NCBI GenBank assembly: GCA_016786725.1
Contig: JAEUVU010000015.1
Span: 42,733-106,732 of the forward strand
Direction: 5' to 3'
Source of the DNA: Ferruginibacter sp.
GTDB taxonomy: Bacteria > Bacteroidota > Bacteroidia > Chitinophagales > Chitinophagaceae
DNA: 64,000 nucleotides
Under the pieces are notes generated by a model. The model was not told the DNA's origin. It searched no databases and was given only the letters and a program-made list of their open reading frames with translations. Each line of letters opens with the position of its first letter. Position 1 is the first letter of the stretch. This document shows positions 9,220 through 18,385 of this stretch, piece after piece. The position numbers and the translations under genes were made by a program.

Positions 9220-9357
9220 GATCGTTGAAATTAATTTTGATGTGTCAAAGGTAATGTAAATATTTATTGATAAACAATAAATATTTACTTTTTTTAGGAA
9301 AATATTGCTCTATTATTAATAAGTTTTTGGTAATCAGCCGTTTTTGAGGAAATTCTT

Positions 9358-10005
9358 TTAAGAGGCTGTTTTAAATTCTTCTATCTCGTTAAGAAATTTC
9401 TGCGCCTGTATTACGGGTACCTGCTCAGGGTCGTTCTTTAAAAGGTAGTTTACCCATTTTTTGTGCATTTTAAGAGGTGTAAGGTTTTTATAAAGCCAGA
9501 TAGTTACTACCGTAAAAAGAATGGTAATGGGTACTGCTATCAAACAGAATTTAATAATCGAAGCCTGTATCATTTCGGTACTCCAGAACCAGGTTGTGTA
9601 AAATGGTGTTTGCAATAGTATGAAACGACTGCTAAAAGTAGATGCCTGCAGCCTGGCAAGTTTTTTTTGTGTTGTGGTAATACTTTGGCTGTAATCCAGT
9701 TCTTTGATGAGTGCAATATGCCTTATATAAGCTACAACTGCCGCAACGGTAATAAGCATAATCATGCCTGTAGAAACAGTAAAATATATATTCTGCAACT
9801 GGTTGCCGTAAATAAGAATTCCTAAGAACAGCGACCATAAAATGCCCAGTATAACAGCAAACAGTTTTAACCTTGCCAAACCATTAAGCTTTGATTGTGC
9901 TTTTTGTTTTTGCATTGATTCGATGATGAAAAGATTTGCTTTCATTGTCCTGTCAAGCTTTTCATCCTGTGCTTTCCAGAGGTTTTTTAGTGTAATGTCT
10001 TCCAT
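9358..10005 (-). CDS. membrane protein coupled to a sigma factor (candidate anti-sigma partner)
   Basis: 215 residues: a soluble N-terminal segment of about 45 residues (MEDITLKNLWKAQDEKLDRT), two membrane helices (about 47-67 and 74-94), a cytoplasmic linker, another helix pair region (about 135-185) and a charged tail. It starts 4 bases after the sigma-factor stop, so the two are cotranscribed. Placement and topology suggest a membrane anti-sigma factor, but no zinc-binding HxxxCxxC motif or FecR domain is present, so the assignment is tentative. Confidence 0.7.
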   Translation of the reverse strand: MEDITLKNLWKAQDEKLDRTMKANLFIIESMQKQKAQSKLNGLARLKLFAVILGILWSLFLGILIYGNQLQNIYFTVSTGMIMLITVAAVVAYIRHIALIKELDYSQSITTTQKKLARLQASTFSSRFILLQTPFYTTWFWSTEMIQASIIKFCLIAVPITILFTVVTIWLYKNLTPLKMHKKWVNYLLKNDPEQVPVIQAQKFLNEIEEFKTAS

Positions 10006-10009
10006 GGTC

Positions 10010-10516
10010 TTAATTATTTACTGTTAAAAATCTTTGTTTGAGTTTGTCTTTTATCCTGCTGATACGGGTAGCCACATTTGTTTCTGTAACGCCCAGTATT
10101 TCACTTATTTCGCTGTAAGTTTTTTCTTCCAGGTAAAGTATCATCAATGCTTTATCCAGTTCCTTCAGTTCATTGATGAATTGTTGCAGGAGGTTCTTAT
10201 TCTTTTCCAGTTCGGCACTGTCTTCCTTCCTGTCTTCAATTTCTGTATCCGGTTCGCCCAACTGTATAATGGCTTCGCTTGTTTTTGTTTTTCGGTAAAA
10301 AGTAATGGCTACATTCAATGCCACCCGGTACATCCAGGTTGAGAATTTAACACTGCCATTAAAATGATGAAATGATCTCCAGAGCTGGTAAGTTATCTCC
10401 TGTGCCAGGTCATCACGGTCGCTGGTATTTTTACAGTATGCGTTGCATATTTTATAAATAATAAGCCTGTGCTGCTGCAACTGCAGCAAAAACCCATCTT
10501 TGTCTTTCTGTATCAT
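10010..10516 (-). CDS. RNA polymerase sigma factor, ECF/sigma-70 family
   Basis: 168 residues. Region 2 spans about 15-78 (SDRDDLAQEITYQLWRSFHH then FSTWMYRVALNVA) and region 4 about 110-163 (LMILYLEEKTYSEISEILGV then ATRISRIKDKLKQRF). The lack of regions 1 and 3 marks it as an extracytoplasmic-function sigma factor. A membrane protein gene follows 4 bases downstream and may regulate it. The signal and regulon cannot be told from the window. Confidence 0.93.
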   Translation of the reverse strand: MIQKDKDGFLLQLQQHRLIIYKICNAYCKNTSDRDDLAQEITYQLWRSFHHFNGSVKFSTWMYRVALNVAITFYRKTKTSEAIIQLGEPDTEIEDRKEDSAELEKNKNLLQQFINELKELDKALMILYLEEKTYSEISEILGVTETNVATRISRIKDKLKQRFLTVNN

Positions 10517-10625
10517 CTATTCTAAATAACAGTATTTTCTTCATTATTCGCAGCAGGGCTTAAAAAATCACAGTTTCTTTCACATAGTTTTAAAAATACC
10601 TTTAAAAACCACGCCGCTAAAAGCT

Positions 10626-10633
10626 TAACTTTG
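10626..10633 (+). promoter_or_regulatory. -7 element before rimO
   Basis: TAACTTTG fits TAnnTTTG, 10 bases upstream of the rimO ATG; no clear TTG -33 box was found. Confidence 0.4.
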
Positions 10634-10643
10634 CCGCTTATTT

Positions 10644-11951
10644 ATGAAGACGAAATCAATAAAAAGAGATAAAGTAAACATTATTACGCTTGGGTGCAGC
10701 AAGAATATGGTTGACAGTGAAGTGCTGAGCGGACAACTGATTGCCAACGATATTGATGTGGTGCATGAGAATGCAAAAAAGGATCATAATATAGTAGTAG
10801 TAAATACCTGTGGATTTATTGAAAAGGCAAAGGAAGAAAGCATCAATACCATTTTACAACAGGTAGAATTGAAGCGCAGGGGCAAACTTGATAAAGTGTA
10901 TGTTACCGGCTGCCTGAGCGAACGCTATAAAAATAATTTAGAAGAAGAGATACCGGAAGTGGATGCCTATTTCGGCACGATGGAACTCCCCAACATTTTA
11001 AAAACCTTTGAAGCCGATTATAAGAACGACCTGATGGGTGAGAGGCTTTTGTACACACCGCAGCATTATGCATATATGAAAATAAGCGAAGGCTGTAACC
11101 GCACCTGTTCTTTCTGCGCCATTCCGCTTATGCGTGGGCAACATGTGAGCCGCCCGATTGAATCGCTTGTAGATGAAGCCAAACGTTTAGTTGACCGTGG
11201 CGTAAAAGAAGTAATGCTGATAGCACAGGAATTGACTTACTACGGACTGGATATCTATAAGAAAAGAGAATTGTCAAAGCTCTTACATGCGCTGGCTGAT
11301 GTAAAAGGCCTGGAGTGGATTCGTTTGCATTATGCTTACCCATCAAAATTTCCAATTGAAATTATTGATGCCATAAAGGAAAGAGAAAATATCTGTAATT
11401 ACTTAGATATGCCTTTGCAACACGCTGCAAACAACATGTTACGTTTAATGAAACGCCAGATAACCCGTGAAGAGATGGAAGATCTGATAGGAGAGATACG
11501 CAACCGAATGTCGGGTATTTGTTTGCGTACTACATTGATCGCAGGCTTTCCGGGAGAAACAAGAGAGGATGTGGAAGAACTGAAAACTTTTTTACAAAAA
11601 ATGCGTTTTGACCGGGTTGGTATTTTCACCTACAGCCACGAAGAAGGAACCAGTGCACATGATATGGAGGACAATATTCCCGCTGAAGAAAAAGAAGAAA
11701 GGGCGCAGGAGATCATGGAAGTGCAGCAGGAGATAAGCCTCGAAAAGAACCAGGCAAAAGTTGGTAAAACATTTAAAGTGATCATTGATAAAAAAGAAGC
11801 AGGCCGCTATTTAGGCCGTACCGAATTTGACAGCGTGGAAGTGGATAATGAAGTGATCATTCAATCAAAAAAGAAATTAACAATCGGTGATTTTGTGAAT
11901 GTGAAGATCACCAAAGCTTTTGATTACGATATTGAAGGAGAAGTTGTTTAA
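10644..11951 (+). CDS. rimO: ribosomal protein S12 methylthiotransferase RimO
   Basis: 435-residue radical-SAM methylthiotransferase. The N-terminal UPF0004 domain carries three cluster cysteines (C18 in LGCSKN, C56 in NTCGF, C90 in TGCLSER). The radical-SAM CxxxCxxC is C151/C155/C158 (CNRTCSFCAIP), and a TRAM-like domain ends the protein (about 370-435). LGCSKNMVDSE is typical of RimO rather than MiaB. It beta-methylthiolates an aspartate of ribosomal protein S12. A strong bidirectional terminator follows directly. Confidence 0.96.
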   Translation: MKTKSIKRDKVNIITLGCSKNMVDSEVLSGQLIANDIDVVHENAKKDHNIVVVNTCGFIEKAKEESINTILQQVELKRRGKLDKVYVTGCLSERYKNNLEEEIPEVDAYFGTMELPNILKTFEADYKNDLMGERLLYTPQHYAYMKISEGCNRTCSFCAIPLMRGQHVSRPIESLVDEAKRLVDRGVKEVMLIAQELTYYGLDIYKKRELSKLLHALADVKGLEWIRLHYAYPSKFPIEIIDAIKERENICNYLDMPLQHAANNMLRLMKRQITREEMEDLIGEIRNRMSGICLRTTLIAGFPGETREDVEELKTFLQKMRFDRVGIFTYSHEEGTSAHDMEDNIPAEEKEERAQEIMEVQQEISLEKNQAKVGKTFKVIIDKKEAGRYLGRTEFDSVEVDNEVIIQSKKKLTIGDFVNVKITKAFDYDIEGEVV

Positions 11952-11982
11952 AAAAATGCCCCGAAAATATCGGGGCATTTTT
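11952..11982. terminator. bidirectional terminator between rimO and the cytochrome gene
   Basis: AAAAATGCCCCG (11952-11963) and CGGGGCATTTTT (11971-11982) form a 12-bp perfect stem with flanking A and T runs, serving the convergent genes rimO and cytochrome c. Confidence 0.9.
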
Positions 11983-11998
11983 AATTCACCTATAGAAA

Positions 11999-12970
11999 TT
12001 AAAGCGGGTATTTATCTACATGATTGTTTACAGCCGGAATAGTTCGCAGGTACCTGTAAATTGCTTTTATATCAAAATCATCCATATTGGCATACATGCT
12101 CCAGGGCATGATGGAATTATTTTTACCCGGATTGGAAGCGTAAGAAGCCTTATCCCTGTATAGTTTAAACTTTTCTAAAAACATTGCTTCACTCCATTTG
12201 CCAATGCCGGTGGCGCTGTCAGGTGTAATGTTTGGGCTTGTTACAACAAAAGATACCATATCAAATTTTCTTCCTCCAGCCATATATTTCGGCATTACAA
12301 ATTGGCCTCTTTCCATGGGCGTATGACAATCCATGCAGGCCGCACTGTTCATTATATAGGCGCCATATTTAACCATATCGCTAACGTCGGGTTTTACATT
12401 GCTTTCAAGCGAAGCGCTTTGCAGTGGCGGATAAGCCATCGCCATTGGTATCATCAGTTTTCTTTCAGGTACTTTATTGCTGTTGGGTTGTAAAGTACGC
12501 AGGTAAGCAATAATGCTGTAAACATCATCTTTGCTCATGCCGTTATAATGTGGGTAAGGCATCAGTGGAAAAAGCGTATCGCCGTTCCTGCTTATCCCTT
12601 TTGTGATGGCCCTTGCAATTTCATCATCGGTCCATTTGCCAATTCCGTTTACGGTATCGCTTGTAATGTTGCGGGCATAAATGATACCAGGTACATCCAA
12701 TTTATTATCAAAAAAATCGCCGCCAATACCTTCTGTGCCTGCTTTAGGCGGGCCTGAGAATTGAGTAAAATCACGCTGGCTGTGGCAATCCATACACAAC
12801 GATACATGATGGGCAAGGTACTTACCACGTTCAATAACCTTGGTTACTGAATCATCATTAGTGGTTTTGTTGTTGCCTGAGCTTTCGCCGTTGTTGCAGG
12901 AAATAAAAAATGAAAAGGTAATAAAAATGATGGCAAGGCATATTGCCGGTACCGCATAATTGCGTTGCAT
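11999..12970 (-). CDS. dihaem c-type cytochrome lipoprotein
   Basis: 323 residues with an N-terminal lipobox ending at C25 (FFISC), so probably an envelope lipoprotein. There are two cytochrome c domains: haem 1 at C59-MD-C62-H63 and haem 2 at C212-MD-C215-H216. Candidate axial methionines follow in PLMPYPHYNGM and SIMPWSMYANM. The layout resembles small subunits of alcohol/aldehyde dehydrogenase-type cytochromes. It stands alone with no oxidase or dehydrogenase nearby, so the electron partner is unknown. Confidence 0.88.
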   Translation of the reverse strand: MQRNYAVPAICLAIIFITFSFFISCNNGESSGNNKTTNDDSVTKVIERGKYLAHHVSLCMDCHSQRDFTQFSGPPKAGTEGIGGDFFDNKLDVPGIIYARNITSDTVNGIGKWTDDEIARAITKGISRNGDTLFPLMPYPHYNGMSKDDVYSIIAYLRTLQPNSNKVPERKLMIPMAMAYPPLQSASLESNVKPDVSDMVKYGAYIMNSAACMDCHTPMERGQFVMPKYMAGGRKFDMVSFVVTSPNITPDSATGIGKWSEAMFLEKFKLYRDKASYASNPGKNNSIMPWSMYANMDDFDIKAIYRYLRTIPAVNNHVDKYPL

Positions 12971-13164
12971 AAGCAGGAGTTGAGGTTAATAATTTCTGTT
13001 TAACATACAAAAAATGAAAAAATAATTGAGAAATGCAATAGCCTCAAAAAAGTATTTATTATGCGGCATGTTTGGTCAACCTAAATTAACAGAACTATCC
13101 GTTTTTTATTTTAAGGATTGATGTAAGTTTGTTGCCTGAATTTAGCACAGGTTAATAATCTTTA

Positions 13165-14763
13165 ATGAACGCTGCACCTACTACTATTGCTTACGGAGAG
13201 ACTGGTTTTTATTCCAAATTGGTATTGGATTACCTCCAGGGTGAGGAAGTGCTGAAGCCTTTTTACATATATCCCGTTTCTAAAGCAGGAATAAAAGCGG
13301 CTATAGAAAGCAGAAAGGCTTACTATACGAACAGGAAACTACTGGTTGATACCCTGCAGAAACATTATGCAAATGCAAACCCAACCCCCCAACAGTTACA
13401 AAACATACTGGCCTTAGCCAACAACAACTGTTTTACAGTAACCACTGCCCATCAGCCCAATATTTTTACAGGCCATTTATATTTTATTTACAAGATACTT
13501 CATGCCATAAAACTATGCGAAAAACTTAAAGCAGAAATGCCAGAAAATGATTTTGTGCCGGTGTATTATATGGGCAGCGAAGATGCCGACCTGGATGAGC
13601 TTGGACATGTTTATATAAATGGAGTTAAGCATGAATGGCAAACCAATCAAACGGGTGCTGTGGGCAGAATGAAAGTGGATAAGGCTTTGATAAAGATGCT
13701 GGATGCAATTGCGGGAGAAATAACTGTTCATCCTTATGGTAAAGAAATAATTGAACAGATGCAAGCCTGTTATACCGAAGGCGCCACTATTGAACAGGCA
13801 ACTTTTAAATTAGCAAATGCTTTGTTTGGTGAATATGGATTGATCGTTTTGCTGCCGGATGATACCGATTACAAACGTGCGTTTGTACCGGTTGTAGAAA
13901 AGGAACTGAAAGAGCAATTTTCTTACCCTTTAGTTGAAGCAACAGCTAAAAAATTTCCAAAGCAATATAAAGTGCAGGCAGGCGGAAGGGAACTGAACCT
14001 TTTTTATTTAAAAGATGACAGCAGGGAGAGAATTGTAAAAGAAAATTCAAAATTCAAAATTCAAAATTCAAAATTTGAGTTTGATGAAGCAGCTTTGATT
14101 GATGAATTGCAGCGACATCCCGATAGATTTAGCGCCAATGTAATTCTCCGCCCGGTTTTCCAGGAAATGATATTGCCCAATATTGCTTTTATCGGCGGGG
14201 GAGGGGAGATCGCTTACTGGCTGGAACTGAAGGATGTTTTTGCAGCAGTTGATGTGCCGTTCCCGGTTTTAGTATTACGTAATTCATTTTTGGTGGTAGA
14301 AAAAAGTCATCAGTCAAAAGTTAATGGATTAGGTTTTGGTGTTGCCGACCTTTTTAGAACAGAAACTGAATTACTGAATGTGCTGGTGAAAAGAGATAGC
14401 GAAGTGCAACTGAGCCTGGAAAAAGAAAAGCAGGAGATACAACATTTTTATTCGGCCTTAAAGAACACAGCTGGCGCTGTTGATAAAACTTTGCAACCCC
14501 ATACCGAATCACTCGAAAAACTGGCGTTAAGAAAAATTGAGGCGCTTGAGAAAAAAATGCTGAAGGCCGAAAAAAAGAAATTTGAAGCACAGCAGCGCCA
14601 GCTGCATAAACTTAAAACACAATTATTCCCCCACGGTAATCTGCAGGAACGAATTGAGAATTTTATGCCCTTTTATGCAAGATGGGGCAAAGCGTTTATC
14701 AATACCCTATATAACAACTTTCTTACACTTGAGCAGGAATTTGTTATCCTGGAAGAACAGTAG
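13165..14763 (+). CDS. bshC: bacillithiol biosynthesis cysteine-adding enzyme BshC
   Basis: 532 residues with the BshC hallmarks HQPNIFTGHLYFIYKILHA, PVYYMGSEDADLDELGH, FIGGGGEIAYWLELK and a C-terminal coiled coil (about 420-490). BshC joins cysteine to glucosaminyl-malate, the last step of bacillithiol synthesis in the cytoplasm. A YfiT/BstA-like transferase gene lies at 33221, consistent with bacillithiol use. A five-unit AAAATTC heptamer array interrupts the coding sequence at 14042-14076 (around residues 293-305) without breaking the frame. A -7-like TAAGTTTG is at 13124-13131. Confidence 0.95.
   Translation: MNAAPTTIAYGETGFYSKLVLDYLQGEEVLKPFYIYPVSKAGIKAAIESRKAYYTNRKLLVDTLQKHYANANPTPQQLQNILALANNNCFTVTTAHQPNIFTGHLYFIYKILHAIKLCEKLKAEMPENDFVPVYYMGSEDADLDELGHVYINGVKHEWQTNQTGAVGRMKVDKALIKMLDAIAGEITVHPYGKEIIEQMQACYTEGATIEQATFKLANALFGEYGLIVLLPDDTDYKRAFVPVVEKELKEQFSYPLVEATAKKFPKQYKVQAGGRELNLFYLKDDSRERIVKENSKFKIQNSKFEFDEAALIDELQRHPDRFSANVILRPVFQEMILPNIAFIGGGGEIAYWLELKDVFAAVDVPFPVLVLRNSFLVVEKSHQSKVNGLGFGVADLFRTETELLNVLVKRDSEVQLSLEKEKQEIQHFYSALKNTAGAVDKTLQPHTESLEKLALRKIEALEKKMLKAEKKKFEAQQRQLHKLKTQLFPHGNLQERIENFMPFYARWGKAFINTLYNNFLTLEQEFVILEEQ
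14042..14076 (+). repeat. heptamer tandem repeat (AAAATTC x5, last unit AAAATTT) inside bshC
   Basis: Five consecutive 7-base units occupy 35 bases and are read as repeated N-S-K-F-K-I-Q residues. Because the unit is not a multiple of three, gain or loss of one unit would shift the frame. Confidence 0.9.
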
Positions 14764-14934
14764 ATGCAGTTCCTGTTATTTCAACCACAGGAGAAATCTA
14801 TTTTAGTAATTCAACAGATGCCTCCTGGCTTTAACCCACAGGTGATTTGCCTCCAAATTTGATTACCCTTTCCTTTTTGCACAAAAATTGCTTATTTTTA
14901 TTAAAGCACCTGTAACAATATGAAACGATAAATT

Positions 14935-15366
14935 ATGGCTACCGTAAAAAATATCCTTGATACAAAAGGGAAAGAAATATTTACGATCACTCCCGGCACA
15001 ACTGTTTATCATGCACTTGAGTTGATGGTTGAAAAAAATGTAAGTGCCTTACTGGTAATGGAGAACGATCAACTGGCCGGTATCTTCACCGAAAGGGATT
15101 ATGCCCGCAAGGTTGTACTTAAAGGAAAATCATCCAAAGAAACTGCCATTGGCGATATCATGACAAGCAGGCTCATCACGGTTTCATCAGCCAGCAGCAT
15201 TGATGAGTGTATGGAATTGATGACGGGCAAATACATCCGGCACCTGCCGGTTGTTGACGAAGGGAAATTATCCGGCATCATTTCTATTGGGGATGTAGTC
15301 CGAACCATTATCCAGGAGCAGAAAGCCATCATCGGGCATATGGAGCAGTATATAGCCGGGCAGTAA
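14935..15366 (+). CDS. two-CBS-domain protein
   Basis: 143 residues forming two CBS motifs (about 8-62 and 75-130), with GIFTERDYARKVVLKGKSS and HLPVVDEGKLSGIISIGDVV typical of nucleotide-binding CBS pairs. No catalytic domain is attached. Stand-alone CBS pairs bind adenosine nucleotides and regulate partners; the partner is unknown. It ends one base before the convergent gene's stop codon. Confidence 0.9.
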   Translation: MATVKNILDTKGKEIFTITPGTTVYHALELMVEKNVSALLVMENDQLAGIFTERDYARKVVLKGKSSKETAIGDIMTSRLITVSSASSIDECMELMTGKYIRHLPVVDEGKLSGIISIGDVVRTIIQEQKAIIGHMEQYIAGQ

Positions 15367-15981
15367 TTACTCCGGTTTTATATCAGCAATTATTTTTCCA
15401 TTATTCGCATCTATTCTTAATACCCGGCATTTAAGTTCGGGACAAGATGTTGTAACAACCCACATATATTCATGGGTGCCATCTGCATTGCGGTTGAGCA
15501 CCTGTAGATCTGTCTCAGTTGTTTGCAGTTGCATTTTACTCAAGAGCTTTTTCAGTTTTTTGTAATCAAACCTTATATTACCTTTTACCAGTTCCATGTA
15601 TGGTGGCAGCAAATCGCCATGGCGAACTGGGTTGGAAGGAGTGCCCAGCGCCATTAAGGTCTGTCTTGTATCTAAGCGGCACACAGGTAAATGCCTGATG
15701 GTATCGCCTTTATACACGATGGCAAACCTGAGGCTGAATTCGTCAAAAACAAAACTATCGTCTGTCAGGGCAATGGTTTTAATTTTTTGTGTACCTGCAT
15801 TAACCAGGTAGCTTTTCATTTTATCTAAAACCACATATTTATCCAGCAGGCTGCTGTCGAAGAATTGCTTGTAATCATCATACACCCTTTGTATGGCTAA
15901 CGAAACCTTTTGATCAAGCGTTTGGGCATTTGAATGGTAAACAGCAGCAAATAAGAAAGTAAGAAGCAGTATTATTTTCAT
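15367..15981 (-). CDS. hypothetical exported protein
   Basis: I choose ATG 15981 because it yields a signal peptide (MKIILLLTFLFAAVYHSNAQ); a longer frame to 16092 would start inside the neighbouring gene. The 204-residue product is probably periplasmic. Recognisable segments are IQRVYDDYKQFFDSSLLDKY and MWVVTTSCPELKCRVLRIDA near the end. I do not recognise the family. No cofactor or catalytic motif is evident. Confidence 0.7.
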   Translation of the reverse strand: MKIILLLTFLFAAVYHSNAQTLDQKVSLAIQRVYDDYKQFFDSSLLDKYVVLDKMKSYLVNAGTQKIKTIALTDDSFVFDEFSLRFAIVYKGDTIRHLPVCRLDTRQTLMALGTPSNPVRHGDLLPPYMELVKGNIRFDYKKLKKLLSKMQLQTTETDLQVLNRNADGTHEYMWVVTTSCPELKCRVLRIDANNGKIIADIKPE

Positions 15982-16039
15982 GCACAAAATGTAAGGAGTA
16001 AAGTTAAGCTTAACAGTTGAAACAATTGTTAACACAGTC

Positions 16040-16405
16040 CTAAGAGCTTCGCAGTATCTTTTCCATCTTTCTTCCTTTGGCCAGTTCATCAATTATTTTA
16101 TCCAGATACCTGGCCTGTTTGGTTAATGGGTTTTTGATATCTTCTATACGGTAACCGCAGATGGTGCCGGTAATAAGATGTGCATTGGGGTTAAGCGTGG
16201 ACTGCTTAAAGAATTCTTCAAATGTTACTTTGTCTTTTATGAGTTGCTGTAGTTTTTTGTTGTTGAAACCGGTAAGCCATTCTATAACCTGTTTCAGTTC
16301 TGCTTCGGTTCTGCCTTTGCTCTCTACTTTTTTTACATACATAGGATATACAGAGCCAAATATGAGTTTAGCGATCTTCTGGTCGTGTTCGGGAGTGGTG
16401 CTCAT
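16040..16405 (-). CDS. DUF2200 domain-containing protein
   Basis: 121 residues, with IAKLIFGSVYPMYVKKVESK near the N-terminus and ITGTICGYRIEDIKNPLTKQ then RYLDKIIDELAKGR, the conserved features of DUF2200. The protein is cytoplasmic and its function is unknown. It is upstream of the exported protein on the same strand, 58 bases apart. Confidence 0.88.
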   Translation of the reverse strand: MSTTPEHDQKIAKLIFGSVYPMYVKKVESKGRTEAELKQVIEWLTGFNNKKLQQLIKDKVTFEEFFKQSTLNPNAHLITGTICGYRIEDIKNPLTKQARYLDKIIDELAKGRKMEKILRSS

Positions 16406-17015
16406 GATTTTATTGTACAGTTAACGGTTATAAATTTATGCTTTTGCTGCTAATCTTTAGCTATTGTATAAAACTTTTGTTGTCCTGTTTAAATATTTGA
16501 GCTGCCGCCGCCTCGCCTTCCGGCCAGCGGCAATTTAAAGTGAAATCGCTTTTATTTTTTGTTGGATAGCATTTTCGCTTCGATAAAAGCTCAAAATTGG
16601 TATGCAGTACAAGTTTCGTCCCAGCGGGGTTTTCACAGCTTGTTCTGTAATTAAGAAAGCTCCTTGCGTGAAACCCCGATGCAGGAAGAGTTCTGAATTA
16701 GCGTAAGCCTGCTTTATAAAAATCCCGGTAATGTACGGACAAAGATGCTGCTCCCTTATACTTAACAGACATACATTAAGGTAAAGCATTGGGAGTATTA
16801 ATAAGGAAGGAGCAGGCATCCGGGTTTCGCAGAAAGTGTATTTTAAATAAAGAGACTACGTTGCTAAAACCCCACTGGGAGGAAAAAGTAATTTTGCAGA
16901 AAGACAGAATTATATAACGATGATGGATCAGCTGTTATATTTTATTTAACAAAAAAAATTTGAGAATTTATTATTCTGCAGGCTTTCAATATCTTGATTA
17001 AAATTTTAGCGGCAT
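16406..17015. other. 610-base gene-poor interval with inverted repeats
   Basis: No convincing gene. TCCCAGCGGGGTTTT (16619-16633) is mirrored by AAAACCCCACTGGGA (16866-16880) with one mismatch, bracketing about 260 bases. Inside is a smaller hairpin: CGGGGTTTTCAC (16625-16636) against GTGAAACCCCG (16668-16678). A minus-strand reading frame of 94 codons (16535-16819) has no family features and I do not call it. TCCCAGCGGGGTTTT recurs at about 35409. Confidence 0.5.
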
Positions 17016-17567
17016 ATGTACATCAGAGAGATTACCGGCAAACTGTTTTTTTTATCAATATCACTTGCAGCATATTTTACCGCTACAGGCCAAAAGTTAA
17101 GTGCTGAAGAATTGCAGTTGTATCAACTGGTAATGCAATACAGGAAAACCAAGGGGCTTGCTGCCATTCCTTTATCAAAATCCTTAACACTTGTTGCACA
17201 AACACATGCAGTGGACCTGGATGATCATTATGAGCCCGGCGGCCATTGTAATTTACATAGCTGGTCGGACCAGGGAAACTGGAAAGCCGTTTGTTATACG
17301 GATGATCATGCACAGGCTGAACTAATGTGGAGCAAACCGCAGGAACTTACCAAATACAAAGGCAATGGTTACGAAATTGCTTTCAGCACTGATATAGAAT
17401 ATTTAGCAGATCCCAAAGCAGCCCTGGCAAACTGGAAATTGAGCAAACAACATAATGCTGTTATTTTGAACCGGGGATTATGGAAACGGAAATGGAATGC
17501 AATAGGGGTTGGTGTTTATGGAAGCTATGCTGTGGTTTGGTTTGGGAATGAGGTGGATAATCGGTAA
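17016..17567 (+). CDS. CAP (SCP/PR-1) domain secreted protein
   Basis: 183 residues: a signal peptide (about 1-26, ending TATGQ) and a CAP domain filling the rest. Visible signatures are LVMQYRKTKGLAAIPLSKSL (helix 1), THAVDLDDHYEP, HSWSDQGNWK and a final GVGVYGSYAVVWFGNEV. CAP proteins are extracellular; some bind lipids or act as proteases, but function is family-dependent. The acidic helix-1 glutamate is replaced by glutamine in VMQYR. Confidence 0.85.
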   Translation: MYIREITGKLFFLSISLAAYFTATGQKLSAEELQLYQLVMQYRKTKGLAAIPLSKSLTLVAQTHAVDLDDHYEPGGHCNLHSWSDQGNWKAVCYTDDHAQAELMWSKPQELTKYKGNGYEIAFSTDIEYLADPKAALANWKLSKQHNAVILNRGLWKRKWNAIGVGVYGSYAVVWFGNEVDNR

Positions 17568-17651
17568 GTATGCAGGAACTTATTTTATCAGTCATTAAAT
17601 TTCGAATATTTAAATACAATCATTATATTTAAATTACTACAAAAGTCCCGA

Positions 17652-18368
17652 ATGAGAATATTAAAGATTATACTCTTAATTTCAAGCGTATTCTTTTCGT
17701 TAACCGCCTGTAATAAAAATGGATCTTCCAGTGATTTAACTACCGTTGATGGTGTAGTGGTAAGGTTTCCAACAAGGCAAGTTGTGCCGGGTGTAAAGGT
17801 ATATTTGATAAGGCAATCACCCCTAACATCCCTTACCTGGGATCAGAATACTCATTGGGCAATCAATTTTCTTGATACACTGATCTGGCCGCCAAAATAC
17901 AGGATAGATTCAACTTTTGCAGATGCAAATGGCCGGTTTTCGTTTGTGTATGACTCAACAAATTGTAATGGATATCCCTGTGGAGGTAAATTTTATACTA
18001 CTGTACTTGATCCTGCCTATGTAATTGCTCCTTATGCAAATTTAAATCCAAACACAGATACAATTTATGTAGACCAGCCTTCTTACTTTAAGCTGAATAT
18101 GCATAAAATTACTCCAGCAACCATCAATGATACTCTTTTTGAAGACAGGGTTTTTATTTATGGAAATAATCTGTCGCTTCGCCCTATTTTTTTTCGTAAA
18201 GCCCAGGTTGGCAAAACAGATGTAACTATAATTGATACATTTTCCTATAATGCATATAGTAAAGTCCGTCTTGAATGGCGTCATTACAAAAACGGGCTAA
18301 TGAGCTCAGGAATTGATACAATTAGTTTGATCCAGAATGGTACCAAAGTATACGATGTGTTTTATTGA
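17652..18368 (+). CDS. hypothetical lipoprotein
   Basis: 238 residues with a lipobox LTAC at C20, giving a mature lipoprotein. Residues about 28-110 (VDGVVVRFPTRQVVPGVKVY then FADANGRFSF) resemble a carboxypeptidase-regulatory-like beta-sandwich, common in Bacteroidota envelope proteins. The remainder is beta-rich and unrecognised. No partner gene is adjacent. The function is unknown. Confidence 0.72.
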   Translation: MRILKIILLISSVFFSLTACNKNGSSSDLTTVDGVVVRFPTRQVVPGVKVYLIRQSPLTSLTWDQNTHWAINFLDTLIWPPKYRIDSTFADANGRFSFVYDSTNCNGYPCGGKFYTTVLDPAYVIAPYANLNPNTDTIYVDQPSYFKLNMHKITPATINDTLFEDRVFIYGNNLSLRPIFFRKAQVGKTDVTIIDTFSYNAYSKVRLEWRHYKNGLMSSGIDTISLIQNGTKVYDVFY

Positions 18369-18385
18369 TCGGACGTATTCGGTTT

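Noticed and set aside
14042..14076. CRISPR-like array
   Set aside because: The units are contiguous seven-base repeats with no spacers and no cas genes are in the window.
16535..16819. 94-codon minus-strand frame in the gene-poor interval
   Set aside because: It lies across inverted repeats, has no recognised family or signal and shows no promoter. The similarity of part of it to a frame at 35399 follows from the shared 15-base repeat.
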